NCBI GenBank assembly: GCA_009617715.1
Contig: VTFK01000014.1
Location: forward strand, 1,426,001-1,490,000
Length of the DNA: 64,000 nt
Origin: Plectrocnemia conspersa
Lineage: Eukaryota > Arthropoda > Insecta > Trichoptera > Polycentropodidae
Direction of reading: 5' to 3'
The notes beneath the pieces are model-generated. The model did not search any database. It worked only from the letters and a program-made list of their open reading frames with translations, and was not told the DNA's origin. Shown here one piece after another: positions 37,000 to 49,209 of this stretch (position 1 is the stretch's first letter; each line of letters opens with the position of its first letter). Both the position numbers and the translations under genes were made by a program.

Positions 37000-39900
37000 C
37001 TCAACTTTGTATTATGTATATTATTATCTTTATCATATTTAATTATTTTCTTAAAATATCTATAATATTTTACTAATATTTTTGTTACATACCTCATTAT
37101 ACGAAACTTTTTTTGCTCGTTAAATCAAAAGATTTTATCTATTTATTTATTTTACGCAAAAAGCTTTACTTTATTTTACTCCGAAGTTAATACCGTATGA
37201 TAGATATTATTTAAATTATATTAAAACCGTTTCTTATTAATCTAAATTGTATCTTGAAACATTAAATACTTTTATTCTATAATATTTATTATATGATATC
37301 GTACATCTTTTTCATTCATTTAAATAAAATAGAAATCTAATTATTTATACAGAATAATCTTTTAGAGTATTTTTTGAGTTTAAATTTATCTGATTAAAGT
37401 TTCAAGTATATTCATCCTCAATTTAAGACCCTAATTTTAACTTATTTATCTCTTTTTAATCTATATTATAACTAAAGTTTAAATACTTAAATTTATTTAT
37501 TTAATACTTAAAGATTTTTATTTTATTTACTCCATCATAAAAACATTTCTTTCTAAGATTATATTAATACTAAAACTGCTCATATTATATTACACTTTAT
37601 AAAAACAGTTTTGTGCTCTAATTTATTAGCATTTCCCATGTAAAATCTTAACTTTATTGCATTAATTTATAATATTACAATTTTCAATTTTTTTTTATTA
37701 CTTTAATGAACATAAAAATCTAAATATTTGCATAGAAAAATCTTTTTGAGTTATTGTATAGCCTTAATTTGTCTGATTTTCACCTAAAACTTTAAATATA
37801 TTTATCCTCAATTTAGAATCTTACCATTGAGTTTTTTATCTCATAAAACCCGTTTCTGTCTAATCTATATTATAACTTAAGTTTAAAACTCAAATGATAT
37901 GATATCTTATATTCCATAATTTATTCACTTCACCCTTACAGATTAAATTTTATTTATTCTATCATCAAATCATTTCTTCCCAAGACAAAATTAAAACTAA
38001 AAAGTACCCATATAACATTATATTTTATAGAAACAGTGTTTGCCTTAAATTATCATTTTTTTTTTTAAAACTTTTACTTTTAAGTATAAACCATAATTTT
38101 CATTTAATCTAAATAAAAAAAACACAATGCTCTAAATATTTTTATTAAAAATTATTTTTGAGTTCTAATTTATATACTTTTCACTAAAAGCTTTAAATAT
38201 AATTCTCAACCTTAACTTTAAATTATTTATATCATAATATATATTTAAATAATATGATATTTTATGTTATATTAACAGTTTTGAGCCCTAATGTATTTAC
38301 TTAATTTTAATAAAATCAAAAACCTTCTATAATATATAATTTTTGGAATCAGTTTTAACTTCTAATTTCTTCACTTCTTTAGTGTAAATAATAAAATAAA
38401 ATATCTTAATATGTATAGAATATTTAATCTGTCAGAATTATTTTTAAGCTCTAATCTATTATTTGGTATTAAAAACTTATCCACAAATAACCATTAATGT
38501 GTCATATTTATTACAAAATAATCGTTACTTTTTGCTCTCTATTATAACTTAAAAGTGTAATCACTTGTGTGATATGATTGCTTCTATTCTATAAGCAGCT
38601 ATGATTTCTAATTTATTTACTCCATTCTTAAAAAATTGTATTTTCTAAACCACACAATTATTTTTACATGAAATTAAATTAAACCAAAAAACACTTAAAA
38701 TATATTATATTTTCAAGAAGCAGTTTTGCTTTAAAATTTACTAATAAATAAAACTGTTACTTTATTGCATTTACCTTAGCATAAAACTATTTTTTATCAG
38801 CTCAAATAAAAAAAATAAAATCTTAATTTTTATATATTTATATATAGTGTTTTATCTATTTTTCAGTAAAAGTCTTAAATATTTTTATTATTAACTTTTT
38901 TCCTTATTTATAATTTAACTTAAAAACCATAACTGTATTGCTAATCATCAGGTTTTTTTTCATTTTAAACAAAACTTTAAAAATAAGAATAATATAATTT
39001 TTGTTATCGTGTAGAATTCTTAAGCAACCCCTCAATATTTCGTACGTAAAATTTTTTTTTTCAAAATGGCCGCTAATTTAATACTTAAAGTATCATAAGT
39101 TTGTGGTATAAAATTCTACTAAAAAATTTTCTCCACAAAAAGTGTTTAGAAGCTAAATTTGCATCGAAATAAAATACAAAAAAAATAGTTTTTTGCTTTA
39201 AAACAAGTGTTATGTTAAATTGATCGAACGCCCATACGAGCTTTTTTATGCGACTTGCCATATAGTTAACGCTGTTTTTGTTGAATTTTTTCTACAGAAT
39301 AGAGCTCTCGATAACCCTTATGATATTGGCTAAAAAAATAATATATCTCATAAAAATAGTTTTTTGCTTCGAAACAAGTTTAGTATTATTGAAATGCAAA
39401 TTATTTATTTTTTAATTATTACGAAATTATAAAAATAACGCTGTCTAATTTATATAATAAAAACCGTTTCTTAAAAAATATTATTTCTAAGAGTAAATTA
39501 AAACTAAAAAGTACCCATATGATATTTTTTTTACTTTTTAAAAACTTCTTCCTAAAAACTCTATTCTCTAAAACGATGAGAAAAGTATATTTTTATGAAA
39601 TATTAAAAAAATATTAATTATTTTTGCGCACCAATTGATTTATTTTGTCTGAAAGCTTTAAGCTTATTTATTCATTATAACCAAACTTTTGTCATTCTAT
39701 CTAATAATAACTGTTTTTTAAAAGACAGTATTTTTTTGTGACTAATTTAAAATTTTCAAAAACACATATGATATTATATTTTCTAGAGGCAGTTTTGAGT
39801 TCTTATTTATTTACTTTTCCCTGAAAACCTGTATTGAATTTATTTCTTCATAATACTGTTAAAATTTAAATATTTAGAAAATAAAAAATATTTAAGAATA

Positions 39901-40620
39901 ATTCGAGCGTTAATTTATATATTTCTCACAAAAAATATTAAATATATTTATCCTAAAATAATAACCCTAGCTGATGTATTTATATCATAAAAACCATATC
40001 TTTTTCATCTTTATTTTAACTTAAAAGTTTAAATACTTGAAAGATAAAAAACAGTTTTGAGTTCCAATTTATTGACTTCACCCTTAAAAATTACATATCT
40101 CTTACTTGATCATAAAGTATCACGATATATAGAAGAAATTTTTGAGCTCTATTAAATGTACCCTAATTTACGATCGTAATTTTATAGCATTTATTTGCTT
40201 AAAAAATATATATAATATTAAATCTGATAATATTATATTTTTCCATAGTTTTAATTTATTTATACTCAAGGTCTGTATATAACTTTTGCTTATTTATCTC
40301 ATCATACTAGTTCTGCATAGTCAATAATACAACTGAAAAATCGAAAAACATATATTTTATAATTGATAAACTTTATAATAGTAACTATTTTATCATACAA
40401 CCGATTCTTCTTAATACTAAATTTAAACTAAAAAGTATCTTTAGAATAATATATTTTCTATAAGCAAATTATTTTGCGCTCTCGAATTTTATTTACTATT
40501 ACTTTATAGTATTTACCTCATTTGATAGGTCTAATTAAAAAAAAATAGAAATACTTATGTATCATATATGATATGATTTATTAAATATTTATTTCACCCT
40601 ACGTCAATATTTAACCGTTG
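37000..40620. repeat. Very AT-rich degenerate tandem-like array
   Basis: The same phrases return throughout in diverged form: AAACAGTTTTGAGCTCTAAT-like (37607, 38275, 39790, 40050), AATCTATATTATAACT (37459, 37862), TTTATCCTCAATTTA (37400, 37800), and the exact TTAAAACTAAAAAGTACCCA (37991, 39507). Spacing of some landmarks is about 370-410 bases, but other gaps are irregular, so the array is an old, decayed higher-order repeat rather than a clean satellite. There is no frame over 60 codons on either strand. A less repetitive patch lies at 39000-39400. Confidence 0.55.
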
Positions 40621-40624
40621 ATTA

Positions 40625-41320
40625 TGCCACTTAATTAAGATTTTAAAAAATCTGATTTCATTGCACTATTATGCATGCAACAATGATTTAACCAATACAA
40701 TCGAAATTAGTTATAAAAATACACCATGTACGTGTATATTTTCTTTAAAATACTGTAAAGAATATCCATGACTGATTCTTTGGTAAACAATGGCATAATT
40801 TCACCATGAACGCGTCAAACCACGTAGAAGTTGGCGCAAATCCCTAACCGCTATTGTAATGCGAATTTTAAAATGCATCGATATTGCACCGAGCTCAATT
40901 TGAAATTCCATCCGAGCCAAATCCCCAGGGGTCCACGTGCATGGACTCTATAAATTCCATACACGAATATAATAACACACAGTAGAAGTGTTTTCCGTTC
41001 GAATTTGCCGTCGCGACACGTTTGACAATCGAATAATAACAGCCAGGGAACGCCAACCAATGGTACAAATATATCATTAAATATCACACGAATTGTTCAA
41101 GCTAAACTGTTAAAGGTGAAAATAATAACTACGAGTGAATGCATAGCTAAAAGTAACGGTGGATAAGATTGCAGTCCGACATAATTCATCTCATATTTCA
41201 TTACCTTCGGAAGAAATTAACTGAAATATAGAAATATAGTATAACGGAATGTTTAGTGTGCTTTAAAATAACATCTATAAATTTTAATAGTTGCTTTGGG
41301 TGATAAATATAAATTGAATC
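40625..41320. other. Non-coding stretch
   Basis: Two overlapping frames on - (78 and 60 codons, 40851-41087) cover a GC-richer patch without recognisable motifs. Confidence 0.4.
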
Positions 41321-41325
41321 CTTAC

Positions 41326-41454
41326 CTGAGTACAGATGTGCGATATCCTCTCTACAAACGGATAGAGCTTTGCGATCGCGTCGAAGTATTCAATTAATCG
41401 AGTCGCTCCTTTGAGACTCAGCAACGATTTTAATAAGCGACGTATTCCGAGAAG
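41326..41454 (-). other. Candidate internal or first coding exon
   Basis: On the minus strand a frame of 43 codons runs from just after a TAA (41455-41457) to a consensus splice donor, CTCAG|GTAAGG, with the exon ending at 41326. The peptide has an ordinary protein-like composition (for example LIEYFDAIAKLYPFVERISH near its end), and the DNA is CpG-richer than its flanks. A possible acceptor is the TGCTGAG about 13 codons in. There is no ATG in frame, so if coding it would be an internal exon. I do not recognise the family and find no partner exon. A chance frame beside a chance donor cannot be excluded. Confidence 0.28.
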
Positions 41455-41830
41455 TTAATTAGTATCGTTAAACCAAGGAAAGTCATGCTTGAGCGCTCAT
41501 AAATGTCTGATTGCAATCGATCCGAACAGATATCGACAAAAAAGCTTAGATTAGATGTTCTCCTCATGGGAATGTTTAAAATGCTTCAATAATTAAAATA
41601 CATCTTTTGATACTTACACGATGAATGTTATAACATATGTTTCTTATTAGTAAGGTTAAAACACAATACTGGAAAATAAAATATAATCAATAAACAGTCA
41701 TTGCTATAAGTCCATCATTTAACTCCAGACATTCGAAGAATTTAGTATTGGATATTTCGCATATCAAAAATTCACGGAAATTCCTTTAAGATAGAGAAAG
41801 AAACTTAAGAGTGTAACTCAAAAATATAGT

Positions 41831-42901
41831 CCTCTAATGCCTGCACTACACTCTCTGAAAATTGACCGAACCGAAGTTACAATTGAAGTCGGCCGAGACC
41901 GAGGTCTTCGAGTAAGCGACCACACTGTCGCAAATTTCATATGCCGTCCGGACGGCGGCTTCTGTCACGTACAGCCGGCATATTTGCGCGCGATCGAAAA
42001 AAATGTGCCAAATAATCGCAATTTTTTAAATTGTCATATTATTGAAATTACGCTACTGATAATTATAAAAGTTTGTGTGGTCACTCACAAATATAATATC
42101 AGTGAAAACTTTTCGGTCGTAAATATTCACTTTACGCAAAATCTTTGTCGGCTTTTGCAAAATGGCATAAGGCATAAAAATGATACTAAAGAATACGAAC
42201 ACCACATCTGTGACTATTCTAGAATTTGTCGCCATAGATTCTAAATAAAAATTCGTTATGGTGTGACATTTTTATAAACCGATCTAGAAAAATACATAAG
42301 GATATTCGAAACGATTTTTTTTAACAAAATCAAGTACCACTAATTATTTTTTAATTATTTAATTTAAATGAAAAAAAATATAATAACGATATCTGTTAGA
42401 AGAATATACTATCAAAAATATAATTTATCCTTTTTGGTGCCATAAAATAATCAAAGATGTCAGTAAGAGTCTGTTGAAGTCCCGGATGAGCATGTGGTGT
42501 TATAACTTAACCACGTGACCACGATGCAGCTCTCGACATGCGTGTTAACCATAGGACGCCTACGCGAATACTGAAATTGAACCGAGCTACTCATTATATC
42601 TCAGTTTGCGAAACACCATATCATTATTTCTCTCACTCTCGTCACTTAACACACGAGAGAGCGAAAGGGGAAGTATCTCACCGCTCGCGCTCGATAGAGC
42701 AGCTCCGAATGTTCGGAAGCGCTCGAAGCTGTCCATGTCGACTGAATTACCCCCACTTTACTTCCCGTTCTCGGTAACCTCGGACAACTTCCGAAAGATT
42801 TTAGAGCGGGCAGAACCGAGCTCGATCGAAGTAATCCACTATATTCCCGTCTTTGGCCAACCTTGGCCAACTTCCAGAGAGTGTAGTGCAGGCATAAGAG
42901 G
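41831..42901. mobile_element. Unclassified 1.07 kb TIR element
   Basis: The ends are inverted repeats of nearly 40 bp. CCTCTAATGCCTGCACTACA at the left matches the reverse complement of the right end with one mismatch in these 20 bases, and similarity continues through CTCTCTG-AA-TTG-CC. The interior has GC-rich subterminal zones (41870-42000, 42530-42890) and an AT-rich middle. Frames of 135-145 codons exist on both strands but are antisense to each other and show no transposase motif, so the element is probably non-autonomous. No target duplication could be fixed, and the terminus does not match a superfamily signature with certainty. This is the only copy in the window. Confidence 0.7.
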
Positions 42902-42904
42902 TAA

Positions 42905-43745
42905 AAAAAGCTGTTTGAGGCACATTTTCGTGTTAAAGAACAATATATGTAATAGAAATTTAAAAAATAATTTTGCCTATAATTATCTAAAATCATATCT
43001 TCTATTGAAAAAATAGCGATTTTAAAAATCACGTAATTAATGATTATTGCTGATTTTGAAAAAAAATTGTGGCTATTGTGCAATACTGAGTGTTTTGCAT
43101 AATATGTAATGCTCAGTTTTATTCACCATTATTGTTGTTTGGGGGATTTTAATTGATTTTTAAAAGCAAAACCATTGTAATTTATGTGTTTTTTTTTTGT
43201 AAAAAAACAAAAACATTTTGCCCTTAACAGTTGATGTGTCACCTTACAATTATTTTTTTTAAAACAAAATTCGCTATTTTTCGCTAAAATATTTAGCAAT
43301 AACTGATCATTTTATATTGATTATTTATTATATTTACTAATCATTTAGGTTTTTTTACGGATCATTTAATTTGTTTTACTAATCAAAATTTGAATTATTT
43401 ACTAATCAAAAATGTATTATTTACCTACAATTTATTTTTTATTAACTGATCAATTATGCATTTATTTACTTGTCAAATAATAAGTTGCCATTATAAAATT
43501 AATTATAAATCTGTTTTATAACTTTTTCAACAGAATTGTCATTGTTCTGTTTTTCGTTGTTTTGTTTTGTCACAGTTTTGATTCGACATGTTCTGTTTAA
43601 TTATGTTCAATGCCTTCAAAAAAAGCACCCATTTTCTATGTATTACATTCACAATAAACATTATTATTCAAAGGGACAAATTGTAGTTTTTTGACGCGGC
43701 TCCGTTTGTGTTACCGATATTACTACAGACTTATGATACGAGAGT
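42905..43745. other. AT-rich non-coding stretch
   Basis: The word ACTAATCA (with TTTACTAATCAAAA) recurs several times between 43310 and 43460. No gene recognised. Confidence 0.45.
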
Positions 43746-43749
43746 ATTG

Positions 43750-44158
43750 GTTAAAGTATATTCATACCAAATTTTGGTCAATAGGAGTGCGCAAAAACAA
43801 TTATCACTTCTCAGAAGGCAAAAATTCACGTCAAAAGCAATAAAATCGTGTCGTCGTGCCGTCGCGGTAACGAGCGTTCTCGGTGCGAGCGGCGACGGCA
43901 CGATTTTATTGCTTTTGACGTGAATTTTTGCCTTCTGAGAAGTGATAATTGTTTTTTGCGCTTTCTTATTGGGCAAAATTTGGTTTAGATGTTCTTTATT
44001 CGGCTTTGACTCGTAATAATGTTATAAAAAGTTTTAATATAAACGCTTGATAATCGAGCGTTTTCAACGCGATAGCACGATTTTATTGTTTTTGATCTGG
44101 ACTGGAAATTCACTATATGGCAACACTGAGCAGCAAAGAAAACACGACTAATTATCAG
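43750..44158 (+). mobile_element. Foldback element FB, copy 2
   Basis: The inner arms, about 43768-43864 and 43891-43986, are nearly perfect inverted repeats of about 95 bases. They run from CAAATTTTG through CTTCTCAGAAGG and TCACGTCAAAAGCAATAAAA to the spacer. A further arm copy (GCACGATTTTATTG) and an outer block (CACTATATGGCAACACTG ... CTAATTATCAG) follow at 44070-44158. It is the reverse complement of 23226-23594. Antisense frames of 71 and 81 codons over the palindrome are mirror artefacts. Near-perfect arm identity suggests recent insertion or arm-to-arm gene conversion. Confidence 0.7.
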
Positions 44159-44207
44159 ATAAATATTATAAAATATTACGATGGTAAAAAATATATAAAA
44201 TGCCATT

Positions 44208-44280
44208 TTTGTCATGAGGCCCTGAATAATTGTTTTTCAAGGGCCTGGGTTTGCTCTCGGGGGCCCTGAATACGATATAA
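44208..44280. repeat. GC-rich repeat remnant, hAT-like
   Basis: Contains AGGCCCTGAATAATTG, CAAGGGCCTGGG and GGGGGCCCTGAATAC. These GGGCCCTG blocks resemble the ends of CAGGGCCGG-type elements. Only a fragment is visible. Confidence 0.3.
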
Positions 44281-44284
44281 ATTT

Positions 44285-45780
44285 TATTGTCTATAAAATG
44301 TATTAAAATATATTTTTGTTAATAGTATTTATATGTTCTTTCAGAGCTTCTGTAATAAACGATTTCTCTAGCGATTTGATTTATCCTAAAATATTATAAG
44401 ACACCATCAATTTCCATATGTCAGATTTAATCGAATCTGCTCATTGTGATTCCTAGCATATACGAAAATTCTTATTTATTCCTTTCATTGTGTTAACGTT
44501 TACTTAAGACGTCCTTCAGATTCTCCCAGTTCGAACCATTTGCAAAGTCTGAGATTGTAAATTTAAAAAATCAACACTTCGCGAAAAAGGTAGGCGCGCG
44601 ATTGCGCACCAGTCATAAATATACGTATATACAGCATGTCCCATAATGTTGAGGGGGAAATTTTTCCCATTGGCTAGTTCCAACTGGTTTTACGATACTC
44701 GAGACTTACTCTCGTCGAGTGCAATTCAACGTAATGACTTTCGTAACGTATCAAGTGACGTTTTTTTCGCGCAAAAACACCATGCGCGTGCCGATTTGCG
44801 GCGCGCGCATACGCTCATCGCCCGGGGCGCCAAATCGAAATAGAAATGAGGATTTGTAAAGGTTTAAGATACGTGATTTGAGTGCGAAGTTTTAAAAAAC
44901 GTATTTTTCTTCTTATGTCATATGTATATAAGTGGTTTTCAAAGAATAGCAATACGTTTATATTTTCTGGAAAAATTCAACGTAATTTTTTTTAGAACGT
45001 TGAATTAATTATTTTTTTTAAATATTATAACACATAAGTAACGCAACCGTAGTATTTTTTTAATTAAAAATATATACTATATGCTTATTTGTATTCGATA
45101 TGAATTTTCAGATTGAATACCTAAAGTTACTGCTACTAATTTACATTCGTTAAATATTTCCTCTCATGTCTAATATTTCTTAAACGCTTTAAAAGCAATA
45201 AAGTCAACAAAAATTTGCAAACAAATTTTAATACAAATAAAACCGCACCAAAAAACTACAATCTGACCCTTTGAATAATAATGTTTATTGTAAAAGTATT
45301 ACATAGAAAATGGCTGCTTTTGAAGGCAATGTTCCGCTTCTTTTATTTAGTGTATGTATTTAAAAAGCTTAAATACATAAATATATCTCATACAACTATA
45401 GTTTAGTTTAGATTCATTATTTGAAGTCGGTTTTTATTTTTTTTATAAATATATTCTTGCTATAATTTTCGGGCCTCTAAAGAAGAACGTGCCCCTCTCC
45501 CCCCATCTTCTTCGGCAGGCACGCACACACTCATTTGTGTAATGGTTTCTATTGCCGCAGATTTGTCTTCTTCTGATTTTAGACAGCAAAATGCTATTAA
45601 AATTTCATATTTTAATAAAATTCATAACAATCTTAGCAACTGTCGACAGACTAATGACAGTCGGCAGTCACGTCGATCGAAGTTGAGCTGCCAAACAAAA
45701 ATAATATACTCTTTCACTAGCACGTGTACGAAAAGATTTGTATCTCTCGCCTGTAAATATGAGGGCAATAATGTTTGAAT
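44285..45780. other. Non-coding stretch with CpG islet
   Basis: A CpG-rich segment at 44575-44845 starts with a TACAGCATGTCCCATAATG block resembling the ACAGGGTGTCCC ends of some insect repeats. The 65-codon frame there (44646-44843, +) is Arg/Ala-rich and not recognisable. A 78-codon frame at 45542-45778 (+) has no motif. Confidence 0.35.
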
Positions 45781-45782
45781 TT

Positions 45783-46010
45783 TATTCGTGGAACACATTT
45801 CAACTTTCCACGGAACACCAGTGTTCTACAGAACATAGTTTGGGAAACTCTTCCCTAAAGAGTGATCTCGTCCCTTATTCTTGCCCGTTGCGGCAAGCTT
45901 GCCGAACACAATGCTGTTTTCGGCGATAGCAATGAGGAGCTAAAAATATTTAAGATGATTCTCATTTATTTTAAGTGTGCACAGTGATTATTTTTTAGTG
46001 TTAAATTGTA
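45783..46010 (+). repeat. Dispersed repeat R6, copy 1, with hAT-like end
   Basis: Bases 45783-45855 (GGAACACCAGTGTTCTACAG, AGTTTGGGAAACTCTT) look like a hAT terminus of the type in which a paired GGAAC motif is followed by GTTTGGGAAAC. Bases 45860-46000 match 52910-53040 in the same orientation (CAAGCTTGCCGAACACAA, GTTTTCGGCGATAGC, AAGTGTGCACA). A third fragment is at 2680-2722. No coding frame survives. Confidence 0.45.
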
Positions 46011-46020
46011 TAATTATGGA

Positions 46021-46088
46021 CATAACTTGACAGGTTCTCCCAATGCGCCATGATGTCATGGCGAATTGAGAAAACCTGTCAAGCTATG
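46021..46088. repeat. 68 bp near-perfect palindrome
   Basis: Two 33-base arms (beginning CATAACTTGACAGGTT and, on the complement, CATAGCTTGACAGGTT) flank a 2-base centre with only 4 mismatches, some of which would be G-U pairs in RNA. There is no coding role. It may be the remnant of a foldback insertion or a hairpin transcript source. Confidence 0.8.
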
Positions 46089-46099
46089 ACGGTCAGGTT

Positions 46100-48635
46100 T
46101 TTAATAAAAAATATTATATAGATATGTATGTTGATAGAAAAATTAAAATAAATCAAAACACAACACGAATGATAAGATAATGTACAACAAAATATAAAAA
46201 CGTAAAATAATTTTTTTTAATTTTATTTAAAAAAAGAATAATAATAATTATTATATTTTATCGTATATTATTGCCATGTAATTTAATTTGTGCATATCTT
46301 CTAAGGAACGGAATTTCAATACGAAAATTTAATATGCGGAATTTTCGTGCCGGCTTTTTGATTTTTATCAAAAAATAGGTTATTAAAAAAATACAAAATA
46401 ATTTAATTATATAAATTAAAATACGATAAAAAAATAGAATCACTGAAATAAGACATATTTTTATTCAAGACAGCTCCCCTAATTAAAAACAGCAAATAAA
46501 ACAAACCTTTCTTTTATACTAAATATATATTTTTAGGTTTTTCTAAACTTTCTTATATTTAACTGCCAAATACTTAACTATTAAATGTAAATTTCGTTCC
46601 AACAAGGCGTTTGCACAATATGTTACAAAGTGGTTCACAAAATCAACAACTACTAAGTAAATAGTAAATAGTAAAATCTATTTTAATTTAAAGCTTACAA
46701 TCAATAAATGTTATTATGCATGACCTATATCAATTTTATTTTTATTATTTAACACAATATTTATCTGTAAGATTATCAAAATCTAGGAAAACTAAATCTG
46801 TAATTATATTTATATAATAATTACTAATCCCGATCTCTTAGACACAACCAAGATAAGCCCAGATCTTTCAGACATTAGTCACTGACTTATACCACTGGTC
46901 TATCGTGATGGTTTATAATAATTACATATGAATTCTATATCACTATAAATATATAATAAAAAAATATGAGACCTATCCCAATATAAAACACAGTAAATCA
47001 ATTTCGTGGAAAAATTTCATAATACAAATCTCAATCTAAAAATAAACGCAATAAAAATAAATGATCACAGTGCGATTATATTATATTATATATCATACGT
47101 ATTTTCAAAGGTTAAGAATTATCATAAATCAATTTAGAATTAAAAAATGTAGGGTTTATAAAAGCGCTCCTATACGAAAAATCTCATAACGAAATCAAAG
47201 TTACTCATGAATAATTTATACAAACTTTCAATAATCATTGAGATATTTTCGTATGAATTTTATTATTAATATTCGCAATTTCGCTTGAATTGCCACGCGA
47301 AAAATCTCATTTGGTATTCGACGAATTTTTCAGGTAGACTACGTGTATTTAATAAAAACCATCTGCAAGCACAATCAAAATTTCATATTATTCAATTACT
47401 TTCTCTGCAATCTGTGGTGTATTTGTACTAGATTGCGTTTTATGATTCGTTATTTTTTTCCCATAGTAATAAATCGATTTATAGCAATTATCCACAACGC
47501 ATTGTTTCATGTTTACATACATGGCACACACATGTGTGAATTTACAATCATTTATTATAAACCATTCCATGAGAATGGGATGACCTCAAATAATACTTAA
47601 AAGGAAAACTTATAATTGATTCATCGCGTAACAAACACTATTAATGCGTAAGAAAAAGCAATAATTTATTCACGTTATTGTATTATTTCCTTTTGATGTC
47701 GTAAAATTATGATAGTTTACTGTGAAAATGGACAGAACAAGTTTTCATAATTGCCTAGTGTATATGGAAAAACTTATTATATTTTCAATAGACACTAAAG
47801 ATTTCAAAAGCCGCATAAGTTATATTTTTTTATAATTATGCTAATTAACTTCACTAAATATGGTGTAAAGAAAAAATATTATATAATTAAATATGTTTTT
47901 TCAATCTTTGTTAATTTTTTTTCTTAAAATATGTTTTTAGGTTTTCTGAAGTTATTTAATATAAATCTTAAAAACATATAATTGGGTTAAGATACAGACA
48001 TTTAATATTTTATACAAATATTACTTATGTACATATATATATACAATTATATGTTCTAAAACATACATTTTCAGAAAACATTGAACATTGACTTTATCAT
48101 GTAAATGCAATTTGTTTTGTAAATTTATGTACAAACGAATAATTGATTATTTTTCTATAAAAGTATATATAATCGTTACCGTTTCGAATACATTTGATTA
48201 TTTAGTAAGGAGTTTGATATTTTTCTGTTATAAGCAAATAAAAAAAAAATATTATACAAGAGATGTAATTGCTTGAATGCTGTTTCCTTTTTCGACAGAA
48301 CCTTTGAACCTATCATTTTTTTTATTTAAGTCGTAGTCAGTCATGAGTGTCACTTGAGTGTTTCTTTTTTTATACGTGTGCTAGTGCATATCATTATATC
48401 TGCGTTAGTGCACATTCCGATATATAAAAAAATAGCCCCCAAAATAAACAATTTATACGAAATTTCTTGTTCCTTTTACAAACATTTGATAACATAGGTG
48501 TTGTACAACAATCGCCGTAGAAGCACGTATTTATTCAAAGGCAAAATCTACCTTAAAGCACGAGCTCACTGTAATAAAGATTTTTGTGTATATGATAGGA
48601 TTTCAAAGGGACTGTGATAACAGCAAGCTTTTATT
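46100..48635. other. AT-rich non-coding stretch
   Basis: Antisense frames at 47343-47600 (+, 85 codons) and 47388-47570 (-) cancel each other out. A 62-codon frame at 48088-48276 (+) has no motif. No repeat recognised. Confidence 0.45.
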
Positions 48636-48639
48636 GTGA

Positions 48640-49205
48640 TTAGGGTTTGCAATACCGGTAATTTCGGTATTGGGGCAAAAATTGTCTTTTTGTATTACCG
48701 GTATTACCAAATAAAATGCCGGTAGTAACGAAAAATTTTTTTTTATCATACATCTTATTTATTGAAAACGATATCTCCATAGCTTAGAACTACGAAAAGT
48801 CTTTTTCGTAATTCTAAACAATGGATATATACTAATAGTAAGATAGACTATTATTACCCCCTTTTAAATCAAGAAGGGCGAAATATTGGCTCACCCTACT
48901 TATGCAAAAAATCCCACCAAGCGCAAATTTTTAAAATTGAATTGAACTTGTTCGATATTTTTGTATAATTGTATATGCGCAACGTGTTAACAAAAAAGGA
49001 ACACATTTGCTTTATCACAGGAAAATTTAACGGTATTTAGCAATTCCTAGTAATTCTTTTAAGTATCAAAGAAATAACCGCGACTTTTTTTATGGTAGGG
49101 ATGGCTGGTGAAGTGAAAAAAAAACATGTATTGTATGCACGAAATTCTTAATATTTGTACATTTCTATCTCTATTCAGATATATTTTTACACTAAATATT
49201 TGTGT
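48640..49205 (+). repeat. Dispersed repeat R4, copy 1
   Basis: This matches the reverse complement of 62560-63145 along most of its length. Landmarks are AATACCGGTAATTTCGG, ATTACCGGTATTACC, CATCTTATTTATTGAAAA, GCGAAATATTGGC, ATGCAAAAAATC, TAGGGATGGCTGG, and CTATCTCTATTCAGATATAT. The alternating CCGGTATTACC core is self-complementary. No transposase frame or clear terminal repeats. Confidence 0.6.
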
Positions 49206-49209
49206 TAAA

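Noticed and set aside
36100..40700. CRISPR-like or clean satellite array
   Set aside because: Recurring phrases are diverged, irregularly spaced and lack constant repeats with unique spacers. The content is eukaryotic AT-rich DNA.
42606..43083. Antisense frames of 136 (+) and 145 (-) codons
   Set aside because: They cover the same bases and start inside the GC-rich end of the 41831-42901 TIR element but run out past its boundary. The mirror arrangement indicates base composition, not genes.
43708..43976. Frames of 71 (+) and 81 (-) codons
   Set aside because: They lie on the foldback palindrome, so each strand reads nearly the same sequence twice. They are artefacts of the inverted repeat.
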